A DNA stretch of 64,000 nucleotides, taken from assembly GCA_002840905.1 (NCBI GenBank), contig PHDD01000017.1, forward strand, positions 1-64,000, in the 5' to 3' direction. Positions 24,249 to 33,296 of this stretch are shown here, piece after piece. The number at the start of each line of letters is the position of its first letter. Position 1 is the stretch's first letter. The translations under genes and the position numbers were made by a program. The notes beneath the pieces were generated by a model, which had not been told where the DNA came from, did not search any database, and saw nothing but the letters and a program-made list of their open reading frames with translations. The stretch is from Bacteroidetes bacterium HGW-Bacteroidetes-4 (GTDB lineage: Bacteria > Bacteroidota > Bacteroidia > Bacteroidales > SZUA-534).

Positions 24249-24728
24249 TTAAATAAATAATTCTTTTATAAAATAATAGGTAATAAAACCTGAGGCAATC
24301 AGCTTAAGACCAATTCCCATTAACAAACCAACCAGCGAACCCAATGCTGCCACAAATGCTTTTCCGGAATCGTTATGCTGGGTGAGTTCACCCAAAAAAG
24401 CACCTACAAAAGGGCCGAAGATTATTCCCAGCGGAACTAAAAAAAGGCCTATCAACAATCCAATGGATGCTCCCCAGATTCCGGCCTTACTGCCACCAAA
24501 TTTTTTGGTTCCCCAAATGGGTACAATATAATCCAATACCGTAACAATTACAGCCAACGAGCCCATGGTCCATAATAAATCGGGATCGAATCCGCCCCAA
24601 TGGGTATAATGCAATGCCAACATTCCTAAAAAACTTAAAGGCGGACCAGGCAGAACGGGTACAATGCATCCAATGAGCCCAACCAGAATCAACGCTATGC
24701 CAACAGCAAGTAAAATAATATCAACCAT
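24249..24728 (-). CDS. DUF456 family membrane protein
   Basis: 159 residues of almost pure membrane protein with four or five hydrophobic segments. The family signature is clear: IGCIVPVLPGPPLSFLGMLALHY split over residues ~20-42, then DYIVPIWGTKKFGGSKAGIWGA and glycine-rich helices GLLIGLFLVPLGIIFGPFVGAF. DUF456 has no known function. Stops 11 bases before the flavodoxin remnant and starts four bases after the upstream flippase-like gene, so these were one operon. Confidence 0.9.
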   Translation of the reverse strand: MVDIILLAVGIALILVGLIGCIVPVLPGPPLSFLGMLALHYTHWGGFDPDLLWTMGSLAVIVTVLDYIVPIWGTKKFGGSKAGIWGASIGLLIGLFLVPLGIIFGPFVGAFLGELTQHNDSGKAFVAALGSLVGLLMGIGLKLIASGFITYYFIKELFI

Positions 24729-24732
24729 AAGT

Positions 24733-25683
24733 TTATGTTATTCTTTGTTTAGTTAAAAAAATAGATCCCATAAAAGCCGGAAAAGCAAGGTTAATAATCC
24801 ACAAACTTACCGAAGCTACTATCACAGCACCTGTAAGTGGAGTAAAAACTCCCAGAACCCATACGGCAACTGAGCTACGTACACCAACTTCGCTTAAAGC
24901 AAAGGTTGGAACCAATGTTAAAATTAAATAAATCTGGCTTATAGCAAGAGCTGCAACGGTGGGTGTCAGGTTAATTCCATTGAGTTTAAGTAATAAAAAA
25001 AACTGAATTGAAAAAACCAGGTAGCGTAAACCGCTTAATCCGAACACGGTGAACATCAAATGCTTTTTATAAGCAGCTAAGAACTTAATATAATGCATTT
25101 TTTGCTGTGCCCACTTTATTTTCATAAACAAGGGTACCAGCCGATGCACGCCAAAATAGACGGTTAACCCCAGGGCAATTACTACAATTGAAATAAAAAA
25201 AAGTGTGGTTCCTGAAAGTGGAAATGAAGTTGTAGTATCCATAAAATTCCAAAAAGGAATCAGTCCGATTAATCCAACAATCAAGGTAATTAACATTTGC
25301 GCCAGATTGCCTACCAAAGTGGCACCAACTCCTTGTACCCGGGTTTCTTTCTCCAAAAAAAATATCCGTCCGCCAAATTCACCTACCCGGTTTGGAGTAA
25401 AAATTGAAACCGAAACTCCGGCTAATACACTTCCAATGGCATTTTTCCAGCTGATGGGAGCAATGGGAGCCATCAGGAGTTTCCATTTTACCGATTCCAG
25501 TCCCCAGTTTACAGGAACCAAAGCCAGTGAGGTCATAAAAAGACACCATTGAGGGTAACCAAAAGAACCGGAATTAAACAATAACCACCCCGCCTGGTAT
25601 TCCTTCCAAAGTTTAAAAGCGATATAGCCACAGCTAATTAGTATAGCCAGCCATTTTAAAAATATGAGGACATTTTTATACAT
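24733..25683 (-). CDS. Lysylphosphatidylglycerol synthase transmembrane-domain (UPF0104 / AglD-like) protein
   Basis: 316 residues with about eight membrane segments, the flippase-like half of MprF/AglD proteins without the catalytic aminoacyl transferase half. Family marker NRVGEFGGRIFFLEKE sits near residue 98-113, followed by GVGATLVGNLAQMLITLIVG. Likely moves or senses lipids in the inner membrane; substrate unknown. First gene of the minus-strand run flippase-DUF456-flavodoxin remnant. Starts at ATG 25683. Confidence 0.85.
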   Translation of the reverse strand: MYKNVLIFLKWLAILISCGYIAFKLWKEYQAGWLLFNSGSFGYPQWCLFMTSLALVPVNWGLESVKWKLLMAPIAPISWKNAIGSVLAGVSVSIFTPNRVGEFGGRIFFLEKETRVQGVGATLVGNLAQMLITLIVGLIGLIPFWNFMDTTTSFPLSGTTLFFISIVVIALGLTVYFGVHRLVPLFMKIKWAQQKMHYIKFLAAYKKHLMFTVFGLSGLRYLVFSIQFFLLLKLNGINLTPTVAALAISQIYLILTLVPTFALSEVGVRSSVAVWVLGVFTPLTGAVIVASVSLWIINLAFPAFMGSIFLTKQRIT

Positions 25684-25842
25684 ATAACTACAGCTACCAA
25701 AGTAAGCGGGTAAAGTTACTATTTTAGGCGAATCGAAAGTGGAATTTTTAATACATCATGCTATGGACTCATTTAAAACAGATGTATTTGGCTTGATTAT
25801 TCCCCCAAAAATGTAACTTGCAGGCCTAAAATTATCAGGTTT

Positions 25843-26628
25843 ATGAATAGCGTCCGTGCAAAAAAACATTTGGGGCAACACTTTTTAAAAGATCAGCAGA
25901 TTGCCAAAAAAATTGCTGAAAGTTTAACTTCAAATGTACCCGACACGGTACTCGAGATTGGTCCGGGCATGGGCGTGCTAACCCAATTCCTTTTGCAGAA
26001 TCAACGATTCGAAACTTCGGTGGTAGAGATTGACACGGAATCGGTAATTTACTTACAAAAACATTTTCCCCAGCTGGAGGGTAGAATTATAACCGGCGAT
26101 TTTTTAAAAATGAACCTGGCCAACTTGTTTGACAAGCCATTTGCCATTATCGGCAATTTTCCTTACAACATTTCGAGCCAGATACTTTTTAAAATCATTG
26201 AGCATCGCGACAAGGTTCCTGAAATGGTGGGCATGTTTCAGAAAGAAGTTGCCGAGCGGGTGGCATCGAAACATGGAAACAAAACCTATGGCATTTTAAG
26301 TGTTTTACTCCAAGCCTTTTATACAATTGAATATTTATTTACCGTACACGAAAATGTTTTTGATCCACCACCCAAAGTAAAGTCTGGGGTTATTAGAATT
26401 ACCCGAAACAGCACAACGAATTTGCCTTGCAACGAAGCACTTTTTTTTAGGATTGTTAAAACCGGTTTTAACCAACGGCGCAAAACTTTATCGAACAGTT
26501 TAAAAAGTATTTTACTAAATTTGAAGCCCGAAGATGAGATATTCCGAAAACGTCCGGAGCAGCTTAATGTTCAGGAATTTATTGAACTTACCCTAAAGGT
26601 AGAAAAACTGTTAGAGGAAAAAATTTAG
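25843..26628 (+). CDS. rsmA: 16S rRNA (adenine1518-N6/adenine1519-N6)-dimethyltransferase
   Basis: Dimethylates two adjacent adenines near the 3' end of 16S rRNA during small-subunit assembly (KsgA). 261 residues. N-terminal [22 protein letters not shown] motif [16 protein letters not shown] at about 36-51, GDFLKMNL, and the catalytic [10 protein letters not shown]. All expected. Starts at ATG 25843. The mgtE gene follows after five bases, so both share a transcript. Confidence 0.97.
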   Translation: MNSVRAKKHLGQHFLKDQQIAKKIAESLTSNVPDTVLEIGPGMGVLTQFLLQNQRFETSVVEIDTESVIYLQKHFPQLEGRIITGDFLKMNLANLFDKPFAIIGNFPYNISSQILFKIIEHRDKVPEMVGMFQKEVAERVASKHGNKTYGILSVLLQAFYTIEYLFTVHENVFDPPPKVKSGVIRITRNSTTNLPCNEALFFRIVKTGFNQRRKTLSNSLKSILLNLKPEDEIFRKRPEQLNVQEFIELTLKVEKLLEEKI

Positions 26629-26633
26629 CGTAC

Positions 26634-28004
26634 ATGGCCACAAACCGATTCGAATTAACCAGAGAATATCTTGACAACTTAAAAACCGGCATTCAAAACC
26701 AGGATGAAATGTTGGTAAAACAACTTACCAATGAGTTGCACCCTGCCGATATTGCCGAGATTTTTGATGAATTGGATATTGAAGAAGCCCGTTTTGTTTA
26801 CCTTCATCTCGATCCTGACAAAGGGGCCGATTTGCTTATTGAACTTGAAGAAGACGTCAGGGAGCGTTTTTTAAGCTTTTTAACCAGTGCCGAAATTGCT
26901 TCGGTTTTTATCGACAATATGGATTCGGATGATGCTGCCGACATTATTGCCGAATTGCCCGAAGCTAAACAGGATGAGGTTTTGTCTCACATTCGTGATG
27001 TTGAACAGGCTGGCGATATTGTAGACCTGCTTAGCTATGATGAAGATACGGCCGGGGGTTTAATGGCCACTGAGCTCATTGCCGTACAAGACGATTGGAC
27101 CGTAAGCACCTGTCTCGACGAAATAAGAAAACAAGCCGAAGAAGTAGATGAGATTTTCTTTGTTTATGTGGTAAACGCTTCGGGCGTTCTTAAAGGAACC
27201 CTTCCGCTAAAAAAACTGTTGCTGGCTAACGTTAAAACCCTGGTTAAAAACATTTACGATACCAGCGTTATTTCGGTAAAAACAGATACCGATTCGGAGG
27301 AAGTTGCCAGCATAATGGAAAAATACGACCTGGTTGCCCTGCCGGTTGTCGACAGTATAGGCCGACTTAAAGGTAGAATTACCATCGATGATGTGGTGGA
27401 TGTAATTAAGGAAGAAGCCGAAAAAGATTACCAGATGATTTCGGGTATCAGCGGTGACGTAGAAGCTTCGGACAGTATTTTTCAATTAACCAAAGCGCGC
27501 ATTCCCTGGCTTTTTATTGGTTTAATTGGCGGGGTTCTAGGAGCTCTGGTTATTGGCGGTTTTGAAGAACAAATTAAAATGTTCCCTGAGGTAGCTTTTT
27601 TTATAACGCTGATTACAGCTATGGGTGGAAATGCCGGTATCCAATCTTCATCGATTATTGTGCAAGGGTTGGCAAATAAATCATTGGGCTTTGATTCTAC
27701 AGGACGTAAACTTTTTAAAGAAATTTCTATTGCTTTGTTAAATGGCACCATTCTTTCGACGTTGTTGTTTGCTTATAACCTGCTGATGCACCATTCCATG
27801 GCTCTTACGGTGTCGGTGAGCCTGGCATTAATCTCAATTATTGTTTTTGCCTCGTTGTTTGGCACCTTTGTTCCTCTGGCATTGAACCGGTTAAAAATTG
27901 ATCCGGCTGTGGCTACCGGGCCATTTATTACAACCACCAACGATGTAATTGGCTTATTTGTTTATTTCATGATTTCCCGCTTTTTTTATTTACAATTTAT
28001 TTAA
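26634..28004 (+). CDS. mgtE: Magnesium transporter MgtE
   Basis: Mg2+ channel of the inner membrane, gated by its own cytosolic Mg2+ sensor. 456 residues: an N-terminal superhelical domain (about 1-130, with LHPADIAEIFDELDIEEA), two CBS domains (about 135-255; SYDEDTAGGLMA starts the first), and five membrane helices from ~280 with the pore motif MGGNAGIQSSSIIVQGLA. Complete and of normal length. Starts at ATG 26634, five bases after rsmA. No M-box riboswitch was seen ahead of the pair. Confidence 0.95.
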   Translation: MATNRFELTREYLDNLKTGIQNQDEMLVKQLTNELHPADIAEIFDELDIEEARFVYLHLDPDKGADLLIELEEDVRERFLSFLTSAEIASVFIDNMDSDDAADIIAELPEAKQDEVLSHIRDVEQAGDIVDLLSYDEDTAGGLMATELIAVQDDWTVSTCLDEIRKQAEEVDEIFFVYVVNASGVLKGTLPLKKLLLANVKTLVKNIYDTSVISVKTDTDSEEVASIMEKYDLVALPVVDSIGRLKGRITIDDVVDVIKEEAEKDYQMISGISGDVEASDSIFQLTKARIPWLFIGLIGGVLGALVIGGFEEQIKMFPEVAFFITLITAMGGNAGIQSSSIIVQGLANKSLGFDSTGRKLFKEISIALLNGTILSTLLFAYNLLMHHSMALTVSVSLALISIIVFASLFGTFVPLALNRLKIDPAVATGPFITTTNDVIGLFVYFMISRFFYLQFI

Positions 28005-28139
28005 CATTTTTAATTCATGCATCTTACTCCCACAAGTAAACAAAATAAAATTAACAGCAGGTGTTTAACGCCTGTCACTTAAATTTGTGATGCGTTAGCT
28101 GAATGTGTGGGTTCCATCTGCAATAAAATATTTTATCAA

Positions 28140-28643
28140 ATGAAAAGAATAACATATGTGCTGGCTACTATAATTTTTATGGCAGTTCCAGCTTTTGCCC
28201 GCCCTTTAAGTGCAGCAGCAGACAACCAACTCAGCATGTTGGTTTACATTACCCTGGCCATTGCGCTGGTAGCTTTAATTATTGCTGTTATAACCATTTT
28301 CTGGATTCTTAAAGTAAAAAAAGTACAGGATGTGGCACTTATGAACTATAAAGACGATATGGTTTTAACCATGAATGGCTTAAAAGGGAATCTATCACGC
28401 GAACTTAAAAACGTGAAACGCGAACTTACCAAAACAAAACCCGTTCAAAAACAGGATCAGCGCACAGAGCAACGCCCGAACCATCCCGAAAATGTTCCCC
28501 ACAAAAAACCTGTTGAAGCAACAAAAGAAGCTGAAACAGACGAAAATGGCCAGCTTAAAAAGAAACCTCAAAAAAGAAGGTATTATAACAAAAGAAGACC
28601 ATCAAAAAAACCCGATCAGGGAACAAGTCAGCAAAGTGAATAA
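28140..28643 (+). CDS. Exported single-pass membrane protein with basic C-terminal tail, unknown function
   Basis: 167 residues from ATG 28140; an upstream GTG at 28107 is open but precedes a clean signal peptide (MKRITYVLATIIFMAVPAFA), so the ATG is chosen. After cleavage come a short stretch, one membrane helix (MLVYITLAIALVALIIAVIT in part), then a hydrophilic tail rich in Lys, Arg, Gln and Pro ending KKRRYYNKRRPSKKPDQ. Such tails are low in information; no family recognised. Strong terminator follows. The 28005-28139 spacer holds only a weak 6-bp hairpin near 28057-28073. Confidence 0.65.
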   Translation: MKRITYVLATIIFMAVPAFARPLSAAADNQLSMLVYITLAIALVALIIAVITIFWILKVKKVQDVALMNYKDDMVLTMNGLKGNLSRELKNVKRELTKTKPVQKQDQRTEQRPNHPENVPHKKPVEATKEAETDENGQLKKKPQKRRYYNKRRPSKKPDQGTSQQSE

Positions 28644-28664
28644 ACCCTGTATTGAACTTAAATA

Positions 28665-28705
28665 AAAAAGAGCGGTGCAACCTGAGTAGTTACACCGCTC
28701 TTTTT
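28665..28705. terminator. Bidirectional terminator before ppx
   Basis: 13-bp outer stem AAAAAGAGCGGTG/CACCGCTCTTTTT (28665-28677 with 28693-28705), a mismatch, then a short inner AAC/GTT stem. It separates the plus-strand gene ending at 28643 and the minus-strand ppx ending at 28719. Confidence 0.9.
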
Positions 28706-28718
28706 AGATATAAAAAAG

Positions 28719-29618
28719 CTATTCGCTTAAAATTGAAGGCAATCCTTTGTGTCGCTTATAAAGTTCAATAATAACCCCGTCAGCCAATCCAATTTTTGGA
28801 GCTTGCAATTCCTGAATCTTCCCCCAGCTCATAATTTTTTTGAAAATAATGGCCGCAGGCACAATAACATCGGCGCGGTCAATCCGCAACCCCATTTTTT
28901 CTACGCGATCTTCAACCGAATAACCTTCGAGTAATTCGTGTCCCTCAGTTAGTTGCGAGTAAGAAAGTGTGTTCTTATTGCGGTTTCCGAACAGTTTGGT
29001 TAGTTTGTTGATATTTCCCCCGGAACAAATGCAGTTAAAAGGCTGTTGTTCCAGTTTAATTTCTGCTAACCAGTGTTTTAGCGATTCCCATTCTGAGCGT
29101 TCCACCTTATCGAAAAGCAGACGAATGGTTCCCACATCGAACGATTTAGTACTGATTAATACATCGTTTACATACCACGATATTTCAGTGCTTCCTCCTC
29201 CCACGTCAATAAATAACGAATGCGGATGTTCTTTTATCAGGTTGGTGTTCCCTGAATTGCTGATTATCTCAGCTTCTCTTCGGCCTTCAATCAGATGCAG
29301 GATAAAACCGGTTTCATTTTTTATCCGGTTCAACACTTCAACCCGGTTCGACGCCTCGCGCAGGGCGCTGGTGGCTACGGCATAAAAATCGATGGGCTTG
29401 TACACGTTCAGCAATTGATAGTACGCCTCAAACGTGCGGATTAACAAATCCTGTCGTTCCGGGGTAATATAGCCTTTTTCAAACACATCGATACCCAGTC
29501 GCAAAGGAACGCGTACCAGGGTAATTTTTTCGCTTATGGGCTTCTTATTAAATTCATGAACTGTGGCAACCAGTAGCCTTCCGGCATTGGAGCCAATATC
29601 AACAGATGCAAAAATCAT
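28719..29618 (-). CDS. ppx: Exopolyphosphatase / guanosine pentaphosphate phosphohydrolase family protein
   Basis: Ppx/GppA phosphatase of the actin-like ATPase fold; releases phosphate from polyphosphate or pppGpp. 299 residues, the short form without the C-terminal HD domain. Phosphate loops: SVDIGSNAGRLL at 5-16 and FIDVGGGSTEIS near 139-150. LIEGRREAEII precedes the second. Starts at ATG 29618, eight bases after the ppk stop direction-wise downstream, so ppk-ppx form one operon. Whether polyphosphate or pppGpp is the main substrate cannot be told. Confidence 0.92.
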   Translation of the reverse strand: MIFASVDIGSNAGRLLVATVHEFNKKPISEKITLVRVPLRLGIDVFEKGYITPERQDLLIRTFEAYYQLLNVYKPIDFYAVATSALREASNRVEVLNRIKNETGFILHLIEGRREAEIISNSGNTNLIKEHPHSLFIDVGGGSTEISWYVNDVLISTKSFDVGTIRLLFDKVERSEWESLKHWLAEIKLEQQPFNCICSGGNINKLTKLFGNRNKNTLSYSQLTEGHELLEGYSVEDRVEKMGLRIDRADVIVPAAIIFKKIMSWGKIQELQAPKIGLADGVIIELYKRHKGLPSILSE

Positions 29619-29626
29619 GTATGCGC

Positions 29627-31693
29627 TTATTTAGCATTTAAGTGAATATTCTTTAGGTAATTATAAATTGCTTCCTGCGAACGAACCGGTTCTTTGCCGT
29701 TGTGGTAATAACGGTTCGACATTTCTTTATCGATAATACGGGCTTTGGTATTGTCGGTAAGTTGTATGTTTAACATCTCTTTTAATTCTTTTTGAATTTC
29801 CTTGTCAAAAACCGGAACGGTAACTTCAATTCGGTTGTCAAGGTTACGAACCATCCAGTCGGCCGATGAAATATAGAATTTTTCGTCGCCCCCGTTGCAA
29901 AAAATCATAGCCCGGGTATGTTCAAGGTATTTATCGACAATGCTTCGCACTTCAATGTTTTCGCTGAGTTCAGGAATACCCGGAATAAGCTTACAAATGC
30001 CCCGGATTATTAACTTGAGTTTTACTCCGACCTGGCTGGCAGCATATAATTTATTGATGAGTGTAACATCCGACAGGCTGTTTAATTTAATGATAGCCCA
30101 GGCGTCTTTTCCCAATTTTGCATTCCTCATTTCGATATTTAGCAATTTTATAAAGAAATTCCGTGTTCCAAAGGGACTTACCACAATGTTATGAAAACGC
30201 ATTGGACGATACGATGCTTCGAACAAATCGAAAACCTTATCCACTTCGTCGGTAATCTGTGGATTAGCCGTCAAAAGCGAACTGTCGATGTACAAACGGG
30301 CCGTTTTTTCATGAAAATTTCCAGTGCCAATATTGGCATAATGCCGGTATCCATTGTTCTCGCGCCGTTTAATTAAAATCAGTTTACTGTGAACCTTTAA
30401 TCCGGGAATGCTCTGAAGTACTTTTACTCCGGCCTCTTGCAGGCGTTCCGACCAATAAATATTGGCCTCTTCGTCGAACCTTGCCTGAAGTTCCATAAAA
30501 ACCGTAACCCGTTTACCGTTTCGTGCGGCATTTATCAACGCATTGATGATGTTCGAAGGGTTTGCCAGCCGGTAAATAGTCATTTTTATGGAACGAACTT
30601 TTGGATCGATGCTGGCCTCGCGCAGTAAATCGACAATATACTGGAAGTTCTGAAACGGATAATGCAACATCAAATCCTTTTGCCTTATCACCCGTATGAT
30701 GCTCGATCCATCGGGAATGTCTTTATGCGGGAGCGGTTTAACTTTTTTATTTTCCAACTCTGGACCACCAATATTCGGAAAGCTCATGTAATCTTTAAAG
30801 TTATGGTAAGGGCCTCCCTGAACCAGGTGGTCTTTGGCCGTGAAACGTAATTTTTGGGTTACCGCCTCGAGCAGTTCCTGGGGCATTTCGCGATCGTAAA
30901 CAAAACGTAAAGCTGAACCCCGTTTTCGCTGTTCCAGACTCTCGGCCATCAGTTCCACAAAACTCTTCGACACATCGTTATCAATATCAAGTTCCGCATC
31001 GCGATTAAACTTAAAGGTATAGGCCTTAAACCCGTCGTATTTAAAACGGGTGAAAATTTCATCGAGACAAAAGCGAATAATATCGTCGAGAATAATAATG
31101 TATTTTTTATCGTTTTTCTCGGGCAGAACCAAAAAGCGGTTTATTACATTGGTTGGAATCTCGATTATGGCATAGGTATTTTTCTCGGGTTTATCGCTGC
31201 GTTGCAGAATGGTAGCCAAATATATTGACTGGTCGGTTAAATAGGTAGCCGATGTAAAATTCTTAAGCATGATGGGGAATAAGTGGTGGCGTACCTCATC
31301 GCGAAAATATTGGCGAACAAAAACACCCTGCTCTTTATCGAGCTGCTGCTCGTTAATTAAAAATATATTATGTTGTTTTAAATCTTCAATCAGTTCCTCA
31401 TAAATGCCATTAAATGTAAGCTGTTGACGGCGCACCTCAGCAAGAACATCGTTTAATATACTTTTAAAAGACTGGAGTTCTTTCCCAAAATTTTTCCGTT
31501 CCAATTCAATCAGGCGGTACAACGAGGCTACACGAACCCGAAAAAATTCATCCTGATTGTTTGAGTAAATTCCCAAAAATTTGATGCGCTCGTTCAAAGG
31601 GGTCGATTTATCAGCAGCCTCCTGCAATACCCTTGCGTTAAAACACAGCCAGCTTAGCTCACGGTCAAAATATTTTAGACTGGAATTACTCAT
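29627..31693 (-). CDS. ppk1: Polyphosphate kinase 1
   Basis: Makes polyphosphate from ATP, membrane-associated. 688 residues from ATG 31693 (a TTG two codons upstream is also open). N-terminal RELSWLCFNARVLQEA, the catalytic core with KMTIYRLANPSNIINALINA, FMELQARFDEEANI, and the autophosphorylated histidine in KVHSKL at residue 435 of this start, followed by YANIGTGNFHEKTARLY, the second conserved histidine block. All required residues are present. Forms an operon with ppx just downstream. Confidence 0.96.
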   Translation of the reverse strand: MSNSSLKYFDRELSWLCFNARVLQEAADKSTPLNERIKFLGIYSNNQDEFFRVRVASLYRLIELERKNFGKELQSFKSILNDVLAEVRRQQLTFNGIYEELIEDLKQHNIFLINEQQLDKEQGVFVRQYFRDEVRHHLFPIMLKNFTSATYLTDQSIYLATILQRSDKPEKNTYAIIEIPTNVINRFLVLPEKNDKKYIIILDDIIRFCLDEIFTRFKYDGFKAYTFKFNRDAELDIDNDVSKSFVELMAESLEQRKRGSALRFVYDREMPQELLEAVTQKLRFTAKDHLVQGGPYHNFKDYMSFPNIGGPELENKKVKPLPHKDIPDGSSIIRVIRQKDLMLHYPFQNFQYIVDLLREASIDPKVRSIKMTIYRLANPSNIINALINAARNGKRVTVFMELQARFDEEANIYWSERLQEAGVKVLQSIPGLKVHSKLILIKRRENNGYRHYANIGTGNFHEKTARLYIDSSLLTANPQITDEVDKVFDLFEASYRPMRFHNIVVSPFGTRNFFIKLLNIEMRNAKLGKDAWAIIKLNSLSDVTLINKLYAASQVGVKLKLIIRGICKLIPGIPELSENIEVRSIVDKYLEHTRAMIFCNGGDEKFYISSADWMVRNLDNRIEVTVPVFDKEIQKELKEMLNIQLTDNTKARIIDKEMSNRYYHNGKEPVRSQEAIYNYLKNIHLNAK

Positions 31694-31843
31694 GCCCAAA
31701 AGTATGAATTTATTTGTTGTAGACTTTCCGATTTTTTATTGATTATTAAAATACCGATCTTTTATGCCGGGGTTATATAAATCAACAACCAGGCAATGCG
31801 TTTGTTAAAATTTCGCTGTTTATAAAAATTGCCGCAATTTAGC

Positions 31844-32341
31844 TTAGTCAGGTAAGGCTTTGGGCTGAATGTAGTGCAGCATAACTCCTTCGCCCGGTTT
31901 TGTCTCCTGCCAACGGCCGTTAACAAATGAAATAACCACCAGGCCAGAAGTGGGAATCCAGGATGCTTCCTGGTTCCCAAGCAGGTAACAGGCCAAATCG
32001 CTTAATCCGGGATTATGCCCTATTATCATCAAACGGCTATACTTATTGTTGACCTGCCATATGGTTTTTAACAATGCGGCTGAACTACCTGGGTACATGG
32101 CGTCAACCTGCTTAATTTTTAGATTGGTTACGAGTTCTTCGATCAACAATTCAGCAGTTTGCCACGCCCGAACTGCCGGACTGCTGAGAATTAGTTCAGG
32201 AATAAGTCCTTTTTCTTTAATAAATAAAGCCGTTCGTTTTGTGCGTTTTATGCCCTTTTTTAGAATTGGACGATCCCTGTCCTCGGGAAGCGGCTCTTTC
32301 CAGCTCGATTTGGCATGCCGCATCAGCATCAGGGTTTTCAT
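31844..32341 (-). CDS. sixA: SixA-type phosphohistidine phosphatase (histidine phosphatase superfamily)
   Basis: 165 residues. The catalytic RHG-type motif is RHAKSSW at 8-14, and the second histidine is in IIGHNPGLSDLACYL. LPEDRDRPILKKGIKRT is typical of SixA, which removes phosphate from phosphohistidine on signalling proteins in E. coli; the target here is unknown. Starts at ATG 32341, 17 bases after elbB, and probably shares its transcript. The 150-base gap to ppk holds no recognised signal. Confidence 0.85.
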   Translation of the reverse strand: MKTLMLMRHAKSSWKEPLPEDRDRPILKKGIKRTKRTALFIKEKGLIPELILSSPAVRAWQTAELLIEELVTNLKIKQVDAMYPGSSAALLKTIWQVNNKYSRLMIIGHNPGLSDLACYLLGNQEASWIPTSGLVVISFVNGRWQETKPGEGVMLHYIQPKALPD

Positions 32342-32358
32342 GGCGTAAATAATTTAGG

Positions 32359-33015
32359 TTACATTAGTTCCAGCATCGATTGAACCACCCGGGTGGCACC
32401 CGCCTCAATCTGACTAATACTCGATTTCAGCATGTAGCAGGGTGTGGTAACCAGTTTGTATTGCTTGTCGATGGCTACTTCTCCATAGCTCTTTTGCTCA
32501 TGTATGCTCCCCATTTTTTCAATGGTTTCAATAGTACTAAGGTCGTTCCCAATGGTTACCGAAGCCCCCTGAAAAACTTTGGCCATTATTGCCGGAGCAA
32601 TGCATAAAGCACCAATGGGTTTTCCGGCAAGGTAAGTGCTCATAATAGCCTGCTCAACTTCTTCAATTATTGAACAATCGGCGCCTTTAAAAGCCAGATT
32701 GGAAAGATTTTTTGCAGCTCCAAAGCCTCCAGGGAAAATAATCCCATCAAAATCGTGAGCTTTGTATTGCGAGAGGGGCTTTATGTTTCCGCGGGCAATC
32801 CGTGCCGATTCAACCAGCACATTTCGCTTTTCGTTCATTGCTTCACCGTTAAGATGGTTTATAACATGATACTGTTCCATATCGGGGGCAAAACACTGGT
32901 AGGTACATTTGGCTTTATCAATGGCCAGCATCGAAAGCGTGGCCTCATGAATCTCTGCTCCATCGTAAACTCCACATCCTGAAAGAACAAGAGCAAATTT
33001 TTTAACTGTTTTCAT
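32359..33015 (-). CDS. elbB: ElbB / DJ-1-PfpI family glyoxalase-like protein
   Basis: 218 residues of the class I glutamine amidotransferase-like fold. FALVLSGCGVYDGAEIHEA opens the protein, FDGIIFPGGFGAAKNLSNLA is central, and the nucleophile elbow with its cysteine is IGALCIAPA. The match along its whole length is to ElbB (sigma cross-reacting protein 27A), for which weak glyoxalase activity and a link to isoprenoid synthesis have been proposed. Starts at ATG 33015; TACCTTTA, one off the -7 consensus, lies at 33042-33049 on the minus strand. Confidence 0.9.
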   Translation of the reverse strand: MKTVKKFALVLSGCGVYDGAEIHEATLSMLAIDKAKCTYQCFAPDMEQYHVINHLNGEAMNEKRNVLVESARIARGNIKPLSQYKAHDFDGIIFPGGFGAAKNLSNLAFKGADCSIIEEVEQAIMSTYLAGKPIGALCIAPAIMAKVFQGASVTIGNDLSTIETIEKMGSIHEQKSYGEVAIDKQYKLVTTPCYMLKSSISQIEAGATRVVQSMLELM

Positions 33016-33132
33016 AAGCTTACGTTTTGGTTAAAGAAAGCTAAAGGTACGAAATCCTGATAAATTAGTGAATACAACCCCCGATTTGATTTTTTTTACA
33101 ACCAACATCTTTTTTAATCTTCCAAAGCAACT

Positions 33133-33158
33133 TTTAAAGAGGTTTTTTGCTCTTTAAA
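33133..33158. other. Stem-loop in the elbB / YfaP-like divergent spacer
   Basis: 9-bp perfect stem TTTAAAGAG/CTCTTTAAA with an 8-base T-rich loop. No T run follows on the plus strand, so it is not a clear terminator. The 281-base divergent spacer 33016-33296 otherwise holds only the promoter candidates. Confidence 0.4.
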
Positions 33159-33244
33159 GGCAAACGTTCACTAAATTTTGGTCTTTCAAATGATAGAATT
33201 TCCAATCAACGTTCCTGAAAACTTCCGGGGTTATGAATAAAGCA

Positions 33245-33276
33245 TTTGATTTGTATTTGAGAAAACAATAAATTTA
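33245..33276 (+). promoter_or_regulatory. Candidate promoter (TTTG-N20-TAAATTTA) for the YfaP-like gene
   Basis: TTTG at 33245-33248 and TAAATTTA at 33269-33276, 20 bases between; the last base of the -7 element departs from consensus. Predicted start near 33282, giving a short leader before ATG 33297. Confidence 0.4.
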
Positions 33277-33296
33277 CGTCCATTAAAATTAACTTT

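Noticed and set aside
25684-25842. Possible Mg2+ riboswitch for mgtE
   Set aside because: mgtE is five bases behind rsmA, and the leader before rsmA has no M-box-like structure that I can recognise.
28057-28073. CAGGTG/CGCCTG hairpin after mgtE as a terminator
   Set aside because: Six pairs with one wobble and no T run following.
31697-31704. TACTTTTG on the minus strand next to the ppk start
   Set aside because: It ends only four bases before the ATG, so transcription would begin at or inside the start codon; probably a chance match.
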